Assembly (NCBI RefSeq): GCF_003429105.1
Contig: NZ_QVTD01000003.1
Coordinates: 930,001 to 994,000 of the forward strand
Length of the DNA stretch: 64,000 nucleotides
Reading direction: 5' to 3'
Origin: Peribacillus glennii
GTDB lineage: Bacteria > Bacillota > Bacilli > Bacillales > DSM-1321
Shown one piece after another: positions 7,089-15,442 of this stretch. The translations under genes were made by a program, and so were the position numbers. The number at the start of each line of letters is the position of its first letter. Positions within the stretch are counted from its first letter, which is position 1. The notes under the pieces were generated by a model that saw only the letters and a program-made list of their open reading frames with translations, ran no database searches and had not been told where the DNA came from.

Positions 7089-7931
7089 TCAGCTGATATT
7101 CTTCACCCAAAGATTCATATCTTCCATTTTATCGAAAATAAAACAGTTATTGGCGAGCCTCCCTCTGTATCCGTATCCAAGCTGATAAAAAGCTGCATTC
7201 ATGCCGAAGGAAAGCGCCCTCGCTATGGAATACACACAAAATACTTCATTCCCGGCAAGATAATCTTCAAGCTTTCTGATTAAATGCTTCATTAAGCCAA
7301 ACTGCCGGTGCTCCGGCAAGGTCGCACAGTCTGTGATTTCTGCGTTATGGTATTTCCCGTTCACTTCAGCGGAAGCGCTGCTTATGATATCCCCCTGAAA
7401 TTCATAAATAAAAAAGACAGTTCCACTCCTCATACATTTTTTTATATAATCCGGATCCTGAATCGGAACCGGATAAACCTCGAAGACATTCCGGTATAAT
7501 GCCGCCAGTTGCCCGGAATCCTCTTCTTTGGCTCTCCTGGCTAAGTATCCAGCAGGCGGCTGTGGAGATTTATTGTTATGTTGAAGCGAAAGGACGCTGT
7601 CCAGAATTTGGTCTTCTTCGACCCATTTATCGCTGTTTCTCCTTTCATTTTTAAAATATTTTGCAAAAAAGAAGCAGTCGCTTCCCGAGAAATATTGATC
7701 CAGCATTCCTTCACATAGATACCCGCGGGTTATAAGCTCAGAAAAATTTTCTTTTCTTGCCTTGAAAATGAGTTTTTCCGCTGTGATGCCAACAGCGGCT
7801 TTTTGTGCTTCAGCCATGCATTTTTCAAAATCTCCAAGATAATCATCGACCCTGACCCTGCGGTTATATGGGTCAAGGGTAATATCCAATGAGAAGCCGC
7901 GTTTTTTTATGACTTTTTGTTGGCTCTCCAT
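7089..7931 (-). CDS. ablB: Beta-lysine N-acetyltransferase
   Basis: GNAT-fold acetyltransferase (280 residues), homologue of B. subtilis YodP/AblB, predicted to transfer acetyl from acetyl-CoA to N6 of beta-lysine. The GNAT core is in the C-terminal half, with the acetyl-CoA loop around ATLPEHRQFGLMKHLIRKLE (Q/R-x-x-G-x pattern) preceded by strand AEITDC. A strong AGGAGG site precedes ATG. In methanogens the same pair of enzymes makes an osmolyte; here the neighbouring deacylase, CoA transferase and aminotransferase point instead to a degradative route through acetylated intermediates, which is inference. It is separated from yodQ by about 120 bp that could hold a promoter. Confidence 0.9.
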   Translation of the reverse strand: MESQQKVIKKRGFSLDITLDPYNRRVRVDDYLGDFEKCMAEAQKAAVGITAEKLIFKARKENFSELITRGYLCEGMLDQYFSGSDCFFFAKYFKNERRNSDKWVEEDQILDSVLSLQHNNKSPQPPAGYLARRAKEEDSGQLAALYRNVFEVYPVPIQDPDYIKKCMRSGTVFFIYEFQGDIISSASAEVNGKYHNAEITDCATLPEHRQFGLMKHLIRKLEDYLAGNEVFCVYSIARALSFGMNAAFYQLGYGYRGRLANNCFIFDKMEDMNLWVKNIS

Positions 7932-8050
7932 ATTTTCCTCCTGCCCGATTAACTAATGAGGGATCTGCCCCCTTATTAACTTCTACTTTATATAGTAAAA
8001 TATATTTTGATTTAGTTATATAGTTGCGGGTTTCACTTCTGTAGTTTCCC

Positions 8051-9343
8051 TCAATCAGCCTCTTTGCCATGAATGTTATCCCTCATGGGTCCGCACCATC
8101 CCACAATGGACAGTGCGATAATTTCTGCAGCTTCGATCATTTTTTCTATTTCAATATATTCATTGGCATCATGGGCAACTTCGGTTGTTCCCGGTCCGAA
8201 TACGACCACTGGTATACCGCCGATATTCGATAGATAGCCGCCATCGGTTCCCCAAGGTGATGCTTCGACCAGAGGCGGTTCCCCCTTGACTTTTATGAAG
8301 CTGTCTGTAATTGTTTCCATCAAAGAATGGTTTAGGTCGAGTTTGCCCGGCAGCCACCTCGCACCAAACCATTCTATTTCAATAGGCTTCTTCTGAAACC
8401 AATCATGTTCGGCATTTAAACGGGCAATACAATCCTCCATGGCAGTTTGGGCCGATTCCATCGTTTCAGTAGGGGCAATGCCGAAGCGTCCCTCAATGAT
8501 CGCTTTATCAGGTACGGATGACGGCCATGCACCGCTTTCGATTTTTCCTATATTAATAGGAATCGGAATTGGTAAATTTTCGTAAAGCGGATGATTGAGT
8601 GAATCATTTCGTTTTTGTTCCAGCAACTTGATTTGGTTCACCACCTCAAGAGCAAGCTCGATGGCACTTACCCCTTCATATCTTGTGCCCCCGTGGGCCG
8701 ATTTTCCCTTTACCGTCAGCCTGAACCACATCGAGCCCTGTTGAAGAGGAAATAGTTTCATATTGGTCGGTTCCGGTATGATCGCCCCATCTGCATGATA
8801 GCCCCGTAACACGGAAGCAAGCGTACCGGCGCCGCCGCTTTCCTCCTCTATCACACTTTGAAAAATCACATCTCCCTTTAACTTGATACCGAGCGAAATG
8901 ATGGTTTCAAGCGCCAAAAGCAGCGACACAGTCCCGCCCTTCATATCGGTAGCTCCCCGGCCATACACCTTTCCATCTTTCACTGTGCCGCTGAAGGGAT
9001 CATCTTCCCAATCATTGGGATTGCCCTCCGGCACGACATCAATATGCCCGTTAAGGATCAATGATTTTCCGCCGCCTGCTCCCTTAAGGACAGCCACTAG
9101 ATTCGGGTTTCCTTTAAAATCCGTCCGGTCACAATAAAAATTCGGATGGTTTCGCAGTGAATCATCCCCTATTTCCCATAAATCAATGGAAAGCCCGAGT
9201 TCCCGGCATTTTTCCAGGATGATTGCCTGGGCCTTTCCTTCCTGTTCCCTTCTGCTCGGCTCCTGCACAAGCCGTTGCAATAGCTTGATTCCCCTCATCC
9301 CATTTTGCTTTAGCCACTGATGAATTTTCTGTTCATGAGTCAT
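8051..9343 (-). CDS. yodQ: M20-family deacylase/peptidase YodQ
   Basis: ArgE/DapE/CPG2-type amidohydrolase of about 430 residues. Metal ligands are visible in LNGHIDVVPEG (His, Asp), TDMKGG (bridging Asp), EEESGG (catalytic Glu and ligand), PEPT (Glu) and GTTEVAHDANEY (last His); the dimerisation domain lies between. Predicted to remove an N-acyl group from an amino acid or a derivative. Its presence beside an acetyltransferase suggests it deacetylates a downstream intermediate of beta-lysine breakdown. I chose the ATG with GGAGGGG nine bases upstream; the frame extends 11 codons further, overlapping yodR. Confidence 0.9.
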   Translation of the reverse strand: MTHEQKIHQWLKQNGMRGIKLLQRLVQEPSRREQEGKAQAIILEKCRELGLSIDLWEIGDDSLRNHPNFYCDRTDFKGNPNLVAVLKGAGGGKSLILNGHIDVVPEGNPNDWEDDPFSGTVKDGKVYGRGATDMKGGTVSLLLALETIISLGIKLKGDVIFQSVIEEESGGAGTLASVLRGYHADGAIIPEPTNMKLFPLQQGSMWFRLTVKGKSAHGGTRYEGVSAIELALEVVNQIKLLEQKRNDSLNHPLYENLPIPIPINIGKIESGAWPSSVPDKAIIEGRFGIAPTETMESAQTAMEDCIARLNAEHDWFQKKPIEIEWFGARWLPGKLDLNHSLMETITDSFIKVKGEPPLVEASPWGTDGGYLSNIGGIPVVVFGPGTTEVAHDANEYIEIEKMIEAAEIIALSIVGWCGPMRDNIHGKEAD

Positions 9344-9365
9344 ATAACGCAACCCCTCCTGCTTC

Positions 9366-10031
9366 CTACTCTCCATAAATCGTTAATGACTCTGATATTT
9401 CAAACTCGGCCTCTGTGCTAACTTTAATTTCTTCAATTGTGTATGGTGAAAATTGATCTGTTAACAGCAACCCGCCAGGCATTACAGAAAATACACCCAT
9501 TTCCGTTATGACCATATGTACACACCTTTTTGCGGTCAGCGGCAAGGTGCAGCTTTTTACAAGCTTTGATATGCCATGCTTATCCTGATGGTTCATTAGG
9601 ACAATCACTTTTTTTGCTTTTGCGGCGAGATCCATCGCCCCGCCCATCCCTGGCACCCTTTTTCCCGGTACGATCCAGTTTGCCAGATCCCCATTTTCGC
9701 TAACCTGGAGTGCTCCCAGGATTGTCACATCTACCAAACCCTTGCGGATCATTCCGAACGCAGTTGTACTGTCACAATAAGAAGCGCCTTCCCTAATCGT
9801 TACCGGATAACCGCCGGCATTGCATAAATGGGCGTCTTCCTCCCCTTCATCAGGGGATTTCCCCATTCCAACAATGCCGTTTTCCGCGTGGAACATAATG
9901 AAATGCCCGGCCGGCAAATGATCTGGTACAAGCGATGGAATTCCAATCCCGAGGTTGACAAGCATTCCATCCCTGATTTCCATGGCAGCCCGCTTTGCGA
10001 TTTTATGCCTTATTTCTGCTCCCAAACCCAT
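9366..10031 (-). CDS. yodR: CoA-transferase beta subunit YodR
   Basis: Subunit B of a two-component 3-oxoacid/butyrate-acetoacetate-type CoA transferase (about 221 residues). The catalytic glutamate is in the family motif ENGIVGMG, preceded by LVNLGIGIPSLV. It overlaps the 3' end of yodS by some 20 bases, so the subunits are translationally coupled. ATG at 10031 has AAGGGGG ten bases upstream; a TTG two codons earlier is possible. It probably activates an (acetamido)keto or amino acid from lysine as a CoA thioester. Confidence 0.9.
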   Translation of the reverse strand: MGLGAEIRHKIAKRAAMEIRDGMLVNLGIGIPSLVPDHLPAGHFIMFHAENGIVGMGKSPDEGEEDAHLCNAGGYPVTIREGASYCDSTTAFGMIRKGLVDVTILGALQVSENGDLANWIVPGKRVPGMGGAMDLAAKAKKVIVLMNHQDKHGISKLVKSCTLPLTAKRCVHMVITEMGVFSVMPGGLLLTDQFSPYTIEEIKVSTEAEFEISESLTIYGE

Positions 10032-10714
10032 TGCCAATCAACCCCCTTCGATTCGACAATATAGTCGACAAACACACCCGGTGTCACGATTTCTTCGGGA
10101 CTAAGCGCACCTAAAGGCAGTATTTCTTTAACTTCGGCTATGGTAACTGCCCCGGCCATGGCAGCAAGAGGATTTGTATTCCGGGCACTCTTGTCATACA
10201 CAAGATTTCCAAACGGATCCGCCTTTTTTGCATATACGATCGAGACATCGGCCGTAAGCGCAGTTTCAACTAGGAACGTTTTCTCGCCCAGTGAGATGGT
10301 TTGCTTATCCCGTTTTACGATTTCTTCATCCAAACCGATATCCGTGAGGATACCCCCCAGTCCCATTCCTCCAGCCCTCATCCTTTCAACAAGGGTTCCC
10401 TGCGGTGAAAATTCAACCTCAAGCTCCCCAGTGGTCATATATCTTCCAGCATTTGGATTAGAGCCGATATGGGAGGCAATGATTCTTTTGGCCCTTTTTT
10501 CCGTCACAAGTTTTCCGATGCCTATATGCGGGAATCCCGTATCATTTCCAATCAAGGTAAGATCCTTGATTGCCAACTCCAGAATCAGGTTGACAAGGCC
10601 GGGCGGAGTGCCAATCCCTCCGAAACCGCCGAACATGATACTCATTCCGTCTTCAAATAAATGCTTTAGATCAGTAAGGTGGCATATCTTTTGAAATGTA
10701 TTTTGAATCAACAC
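10010..10714 (-). CDS. yodS: CoA-transferase alpha subunit YodS
   Basis: Subunit A of the same CoA transferase, 234 residues, with the CoA-binding glycine loop GGFGGIGTPPGL near residue 29-40. Start is GTG, supported by GGGGG nine bases upstream. It follows yodT by 24 bp and overlaps yodR. The partner subunit and order yodT-yodS-yodR-yodQ-ablB are as in B. subtilis. Confidence 0.9.
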   Translation of the reverse strand: MLIQNTFQKICHLTDLKHLFEDGMSIMFGGFGGIGTPPGLVNLILELAIKDLTLIGNDTGFPHIGIGKLVTEKRAKRIIASHIGSNPNAGRYMTTGELEVEFSPQGTLVERMRAGGMGLGGILTDIGLDEEIVKRDKQTISLGEKTFLVETALTADVSIVYAKKADPFGNLVYDKSARNTNPLAAMAGAVTIAEVKEILPLGALSPEEIVTPGVFVDYIVESKGVDWQWVWEQK

Positions 10715-10738
10715 TATTCACTTCCCCCATAAAAGAAG

Positions 10739-12082
10739 TCATGTATCCTGCGAAATTGCCTCTTTAAACTGATACAACGTATTATTTAATCTCCGAATAA
10801 GTTCTTCGATTTCCCGTTTTGTAATCGTAAGCGGCGGTGAAATTATGATGGCCGCCCCCCCAACACCCTCCGGCCCAGCTGCCGCCGGGTATAGGAGCAG
10901 TCCGTTTTCTGCTGCTAAGCTGATCATCTTACCCGTCACATCAAACTCCTCCGGAAATGGTTCCTTTGTTTCTATGTCCTTGACAAACTCGATTCCGATC
11001 AGCAGGCCCTTGCCGCGGATGTTTCCAATGAACGGATACCTGAACGAAAGCTTTTCTAATAAATTTCTAAGATAAATGCCAGACCTGGAAGCATTTTTAT
11101 CCAGTCCGTTTTTTTCCACATATTCAAGGACAGCCAAGGAAACTGCACAGGATAGGGGGTTGGCGCTCAGTGTATGCCCCGCCATGATTGATTTTGAACC
11201 CTTTAAGATTGGCTCGATGACTTTCTCTGTCATAACCGCAGCACCTATTGGGGTATAGCCGCCGCTCATTCCCTTTCCAAATGCAATGATGTCCGGCTCC
11301 ACCCCCCAATGGGAGCAGGCAAGGATTTGTCCGGTCCTTCCGAATCCGGTCATCACTTCATCAGCGATAAACAATACATCATATTTTTCACAAATCCGCT
11401 TTAATTCCTGAAAATACCCATCTGGAGGGGAAATCGCGGCACCTGCTGCACCGATTACCGGTTCTGCGATAAACGCTGCCACATTTTCGGGGCCTGTTCT
11501 CCTGATGGCCGATTCCAATTCAGCTGCACAGGCAAATCCACACTCTTGGAGCTCGAGGTTGTATGGGCAGCGGTAACAATACGGCGCGGAAATTGACGGA
11601 TAAGACTCCAGCATGGCGGTAAAACGTTCCCTTCGCTGTGGATGGCCAGACATCGACAAAGCCCCAAGCGTGATGCCATGATAGCTCATCCATCTCGATA
11701 TAACCCTGTTTTTTTTTGGTTTCCCTTTTTCCTGCCAATGCTGCACAGCGATTTTGAGTGCCGTTTCCGTTGCTTCTGAACCACTATTGACGAAAAAGCT
11801 CCAAGGGTATGTGCCATTTGTCATTTCGGCAATTTTTGTTGCAAGCCCTTCAGCAGCTTCACTCGTAAATTGTGACCGGTAGACAAACGATACCTTATTT
11901 GCCTGGCCATCCATTGCCACCCTGATTTCTTCCACGCCATGTCCAATATTGGCAGTTACTGCACCGGATGAGCCATCTAGATATTCTTTTCCATCAGTAT
12001 CGTATAAATAAATTCCTTTGCCATGGCTGATCATTGGATACACTCCATCCAGGACAGGCTTAATTAGAGATGTGCGCTTCAT
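10739..12082 (-). CDS. yodT: Class III aminotransferase YodT
   Basis: PLP-dependent aminotransferase of subgroup III (447 residues, typical length), related to ornithine, GABA and adenosylmethionine-aminooxononanoate transaminases. Visible features are the cofactor-phosphate region NSGSEATETALK, Asp in FIADEVMTGFGRTG, and the Schiff-base lysine in FGKGMSGGYTPIG. Predicted to transaminate beta-lysine, its acetyl derivative or a related omega-amino acid. First gene of the yod cluster. Upstream sequence contains CATAGAAT, similar to a sigma-E -10 box (sporulation control in B. subtilis), but no good -35, so regulation is uncertain. Confidence 0.92.
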   Translation of the reverse strand: MKRTSLIKPVLDGVYPMISHGKGIYLYDTDGKEYLDGSSGAVTANIGHGVEEIRVAMDGQANKVSFVYRSQFTSEAAEGLATKIAEMTNGTYPWSFFVNSGSEATETALKIAVQHWQEKGKPKKNRVISRWMSYHGITLGALSMSGHPQRRERFTAMLESYPSISAPYCYRCPYNLELQECGFACAAELESAIRRTGPENVAAFIAEPVIGAAGAAISPPDGYFQELKRICEKYDVLFIADEVMTGFGRTGQILACSHWGVEPDIIAFGKGMSGGYTPIGAAVMTEKVIEPILKGSKSIMAGHTLSANPLSCAVSLAVLEYVEKNGLDKNASRSGIYLRNLLEKLSFRYPFIGNIRGKGLLIGIEFVKDIETKEPFPEEFDVTGKMISLAAENGLLLYPAAAGPEGVGGAAIIISPPLTITKREIEELIRRLNNTLYQFKEAISQDT

Positions 12083-12216
12083 CTATTTTGAACGCTCCTT
12101 TTTCGTCTTAAAGCAAAATGGCAATATAGTAAATTCTATGAGGGCTATGAGGTAATCTTTCATGCTATTTCCCAATTATCTTGTCTACACCGGAAAGAGC
12201 CGTGTTTAATAGCAAA

Positions 12217-12246
12217 GAGGCTGACATTTTTGTATACGTCAGCCTC
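12217..12246 (-). terminator. Hairpin after the LD-carboxypeptidase pseudogene
   Basis: GAGGCTGAC/GTCAGCCTC perfect nine-pair stem with a 12-base A/T-rich loop, 16 bp past the final stop of the pseudogene; followed on the minus strand by TTTGCT, a modest T run. Confidence 0.55.
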
Positions 12247-12261
12247 CTCCCAGCAATGTAA

Positions 12262-13232
12262 TTAAACAATAATAATTTCAGCTTTTCCATCGATTGCTTT
12301 GATTGATGCCCTTCCCCCGACCGGAAAAGCTGCAAATGGATGGACGTGCCCTATGTTGGCATTAACTATCACCGGGATCCCTTTGGAGTTCCTGTTTGGT
12401 TGCGATGATTTGCTCGATTGCGTAATCGGTCATCCGGGATCCATTTTGAAAACGGCCGATTACGATTCCTTTGATACCGGAAGCATCCGGCAGATGAAGG
12501 ACGGATTGCAGGTCGCGGTCAAAGCTGAAGGGATGGCTTTCCTCATCATCCTCGATGAATAAGATGGTATCCTCTAGAGGGCATATATTCCGTGCCTTGC
12601 AGAAGATTCAGTGTGCAAAGGTTGCCGCCGACAATCGTCCCTTCGGCCGAGCCCTCCTGCAGCACACGGTATCCCTCGTTTTTATGGAAATTACGGTTAT
12701 CCTGATCGAGATACCAGGCATCATCGCTCCATCTCTCACTTGCCTTTACCGGAGATCCGTTTTCTTCCGTGACCGCCTTTAAGAAGTATTGCTGAGTATA
12801 TTCAAACCCTGCTTTCGCCCCGAAGGTTGAAAAATGTGGGCCTGAGTAGGTGATCAATCCTGTTTTTTGCAGGATGGCGAGGTTCAGGGCCGTAATGTCG
12901 CTGTACCCGCAAAACACTTTCGGATTTTTCTTGATGAGTTCATAGTCTATATGGCGCAGCAGTTGATTGGCATTATAGCCGTCAATCACAGTAATGATAG
13001 CTTTTACTTTAGGATCGCTAAAGGCATCATGCAGGTCTTCGATCCTTGCTTTAACTGAATTCGAGAAAAACTCATCATGTTCGAAGATATTATTTCCATA
13101 TGTAACCTTAAACCCACTCTGTACAAACCGCTCCTCCGCTATTTTCCTTTGTTCTCCCTTTATGACTGCCATGCTTCTTGATGGTGCGATCACCCGGATT
13201 TCATCCCCGGCCATTAATCTTGCAGGTAGCAT
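12262..13232 (-). pseudogene. LD-carboxypeptidase (MccF/LdcA family), two frameshifts
   Basis: The gene starts at ATG 13232 after GAGGAG and reads MLPARLMAGDEIRVIAPSRS, the start of S66-family serine peptidases, with the nucleophile in CGYSDIT (Ser). The frame stops near 12546 after EYMPSRGYHLIHRG. The homologous continuation is present in a second frame (EDTILFIEDDEESHPFSFDR to IIATKQEL) and then a third (GIPVIVNANIGHVHPF to KAEIIIV), ending at TAA 12262. Summed, the pieces give the usual length of about 320 residues. Both catalytic Glu and His regions lie after the first shift, so the product is likely dead unless the shifts are sequencing errors; neither falls in a homopolymer. Confidence 0.85.
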
Positions 13233-13363
13233 GTGCACACTCCTCGAGGTTTTTTGTAATTGTAGCAAAACCCGACCTATGTATAAAGATTTTTTGTCCT
13301 CTTGGAAATTCTTTGATACTTTTCCCACTTTGCTGATATCACTGAAATTGGGTTGAATAGTAA

Positions 13364-13396
13364 GAAAAAGCTGGCCCCTTCCTAGGCCAGCATTTT
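13364..13396 (-). terminator. Intrinsic terminator after the FAD oxidoreductase gene
   Basis: GCTGGCC/GGCCAGC stem with loop TAGGAAGG, followed on the minus strand by TTTTTC. Confidence 0.75.
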
Positions 13397-13401
13397 CTCT
13401 C

Positions 13402-14874
13402 TTATACGTTTACTGCTTCCCTGCTATCTGAAGTCTTCTCTGTTGATTTCTCCACAATATCACGGGCAATCCACACACCGCACGCACTTGCCTGGGCGAG
13501 TCCGCGGGTGATCCCTGCACCGTCACCGCCGACATATAGACCCGAAATTTCCGTTTCAAACCGCTCGTTTAATTTAGGGCGGGCAGAGTAGAATTTCGCT
13601 TCCACTCCGTAAAAAAGTGTATGTTCCGATGCAAGGCCCGGAGTCACTTTATTTAGCGCCTCCGTCATTTCAATCAGGCTTTTTAACGTATTATATGGGA
13701 GGGCAAGACCCAAGTCTCCAGGAACCGCTTCCTTCAGGGTCGGTTCAATGAAGCCTTCCTTGATCCTCTTGTCCGTAGAACGGCGCCCTTTAAGGATATC
13801 GCCATACTTCTGGACGATCAGACCGCCATTCGACAGTTGATTGGCCAGCCGTGATACTTCATGGGCATACTCATTCGGCTTATCAAAAGGCTCTGCAAAA
13901 GTGTGTGATACAAGCAAGGCAAAATTGGTATTATTGCTGCCCAGCTTGGGATCCTTATAAGCGTGGCCGTTTGCCAGCATAATTCCGGAATGGTTTTCAA
14001 CAACGACATGCCCGGATGGATTGCTGCAAAAAGTCCTCACTTTTGTGCCGACCGATGTATTGAAAATAAATTTCCCTTCATATAAATGCTCATTGATTTC
14101 TTGCATGACAATATCGGACGTCTCTACCCGAACCCCGATATCCACCTGATTATTTATCATCTTTAAACGGCGTTTCTTCAAAAGTGTACCAAGCCACTTG
14201 GAACCATCACGGCCGGGTGAAACCACAACCTTATCAGCGTGAATCGTTTCCCCGTTCTTCAATAAAATTCCCCGTGCCACATGTCCATCCGACCCTTTTT
14301 CAGTGACAAAGTCCTCCACTTCCTGCTTAAAGGCCATGTCAATATGATCTTTCAGGTATTCATAAATGCTTTGCAAAATCATTAAATTTTGTTCTGTGCC
14401 AAGATGGCGGACCTGTGCCCGGAGCAATTTTAATCCGGCCGCATAGCCCCTGCGTTCGATATCTTTGACCTCGTCTGTAAGCGGATCGGTAATTGACTCC
14501 GTTGCGCCATGTTTCAGGTTTATTTCATCAACATATTTAATTAAATCCACAACCTGTGAATCAGGAAGATAATCTGTCATCCATCCTCCAAATTCGCTGG
14601 TGATATTAAATTTCCCATCTGAATAAGCACCGGCTCCGCCGAAACCATTTGTTATCGAGCAGGCTGGCAGGCATCCTGCGAACTCCTTCCTTCCTATCGC
14701 GGGAGGGCATTTTTCAATTTTCCTTTCCAGGATCGGGCAATTTCTCCGGTAAATATCGTGGCCTTTATCAATTAAAAGAACGCTTGCATGCGGCATCTTT
14801 AAGGTAAGCTCATAGCATGTAAAAATACCGGCCGGACCGGCTCCGACAACAATAACATCATATTGGGATTTCAT
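13402..14874 (-). CDS. FAD-dependent oxidoreductase (COG2509-like)
   Basis: A flavoprotein of about 490 residues. The dinucleotide-binding motif VGAGPAGIFTCYEL is at the N-terminus, and the FAD-closing motif GLYVGGDGAGITRGLAQA near the C-terminus. A cysteine-rich stretch (RRNCPILERKIEKCPP..CLPACSI) follows the Rossmann core. Such proteins are annotated as uncharacterised FAD-dependent dehydrogenases; substrate unknown. Two adjacent ATGs follow GGGAGG; the second has better spacing. Upstream lies a possible PurR site. Confidence 0.8.
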   Translation of the reverse strand: MKSQYDVIVVGAGPAGIFTCYELTLKMPHASVLLIDKGHDIYRRNCPILERKIEKCPPAIGRKEFAGCLPACSITNGFGGAGAYSDGKFNITSEFGGWMTDYLPDSQVVDLIKYVDEINLKHGATESITDPLTDEVKDIERRGYAAGLKLLRAQVRHLGTEQNLMILQSIYEYLKDHIDMAFKQEVEDFVTEKGSDGHVARGILLKNGETIHADKVVVSPGRDGSKWLGTLLKKRRLKMINNQVDIGVRVETSDIVMQEINEHLYEGKFIFNTSVGTKVRTFCSNPSGHVVVENHSGIMLANGHAYKDPKLGSNNTNFALLVSHTFAEPFDKPNEYAHEVSRLANQLSNGGLIVQKYGDILKGRRSTDKRIKEGFIEPTLKEAVPGDLGLALPYNTLKSLIEMTEALNKVTPGLASEHTLFYGVEAKFYSARPKLNERFETEISGLYVGGDGAGITRGLAQASACGVWIARDIVEKSTEKTSDSREAVNV

Positions 14875-14953
14875 CATAATACCTCCCGGTTGCAAATCTT
14901 TAAATTTTCGTTCCCAGGAAACTATATCAAAGTGCAGCCGAAAGGTCAATGAA

Positions 14954-14999
14954 AATAACGAACATTCATTAAATATTATTAAATATTATTCGTCATATT
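14954..14999 (-). promoter_or_regulatory. Possible PurR box pair upstream of the FAD oxidoreductase
   Basis: AATAACGAACATT matches the Bacillus PurR box AWWWCCGAACWWT at 12 of 13 positions. An imperfect inverted partner (ATTATTCGTCATAT, 14986-14999) follows after about 19 bases, close to the 16-17 expected. Between them is an 11-bp direct repeat (TTAAATATTAT twice). Confidence 0.3.
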
Positions 15000-15068
15000 T
15001 ACAATTTAGCAGTAAATTTTATGTACCATATAGAAAAATACTCCCAATTTCCATATTGTTAGAAAATT

Positions 15069-15100
15069 TAAAAACCGACCCTTCGCCGGGGCCGGTTAGT
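15069..15100 (-). terminator. Intrinsic terminator after the YjcZ-type gene
   Basis: Minus strand AACCG-CCC/GGG-CGGTT stem followed by TTTTTAAATTTT, seven bases past the stop codon. Confidence 0.7.
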
Positions 15101-15106
15101 TAGCGG

Positions 15107-15244
15107 CTAATTATAGAAGCACGAGCAACCAATGATCACTAAAAGAATGAATAATACTACTATTAACGTAAAGCCAGAGGCCAATCCGCCGTATCCAGCA
15201 CCATAACCGCCGTATCCGCAACCGCATGATCCGTATCCGTACAT
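15107..15244 (-). CDS. YjcZ-family small sporulation-type membrane protein
   Basis: A 45-residue protein: a Gly/Tyr/Cys-rich head (MYGYGSCGCGYGGYGAGYGG), then one hydrophobic helix FTLIVVLFILLVIIG and the tail CSCFYN. This is the YjcZ/YczC architecture found in several copies in most Bacillus and often sporulation-linked. AGAGGAG precedes ATG by eight bases; an intrinsic terminator follows directly, so it is monocistronic. Confidence 0.85.
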   Translation of the reverse strand: MYGYGSCGCGYGGYGAGYGGLASGFTLIVVLFILLVIIGCSCFYN

Positions 15245-15442
15245 GAATTTCACTCCTCTTGTTCAGGATTTTCTTTACACCCTACCATATGTCAATTCGC
15301 CCTTAATGGTCTGTGCATTAGCCTATAAGAAAAAAAGATTAATTTTTTTACTTTTATATTTCAGTAATGTAACGATTGAAGTATAATTTGAAAACGGATA
15401 GAGAAAAATTCGAACAAAATCCTGAGTTTATGGGGGAACATT

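Noticed and set aside
7873-8070. 65-codon minus-strand ORF between yodQ and ablB
   Set aside because: Its start lies in the yodQ C-terminus and its end in ablB; the middle crosses a palindrome and AT-rich spacer. No ribosome site.
10140-10694. 184-codon plus-strand ORF
   Set aside because: Antisense to yodS over its whole length; the yodS product has clear CoA-transferase motifs.
12083-12160. Sigma-E promoter for yodT (CATAGAAT)
   Set aside because: The -10 is a fair match but no acceptable -35 at 14-15 bases; left as a remark only.
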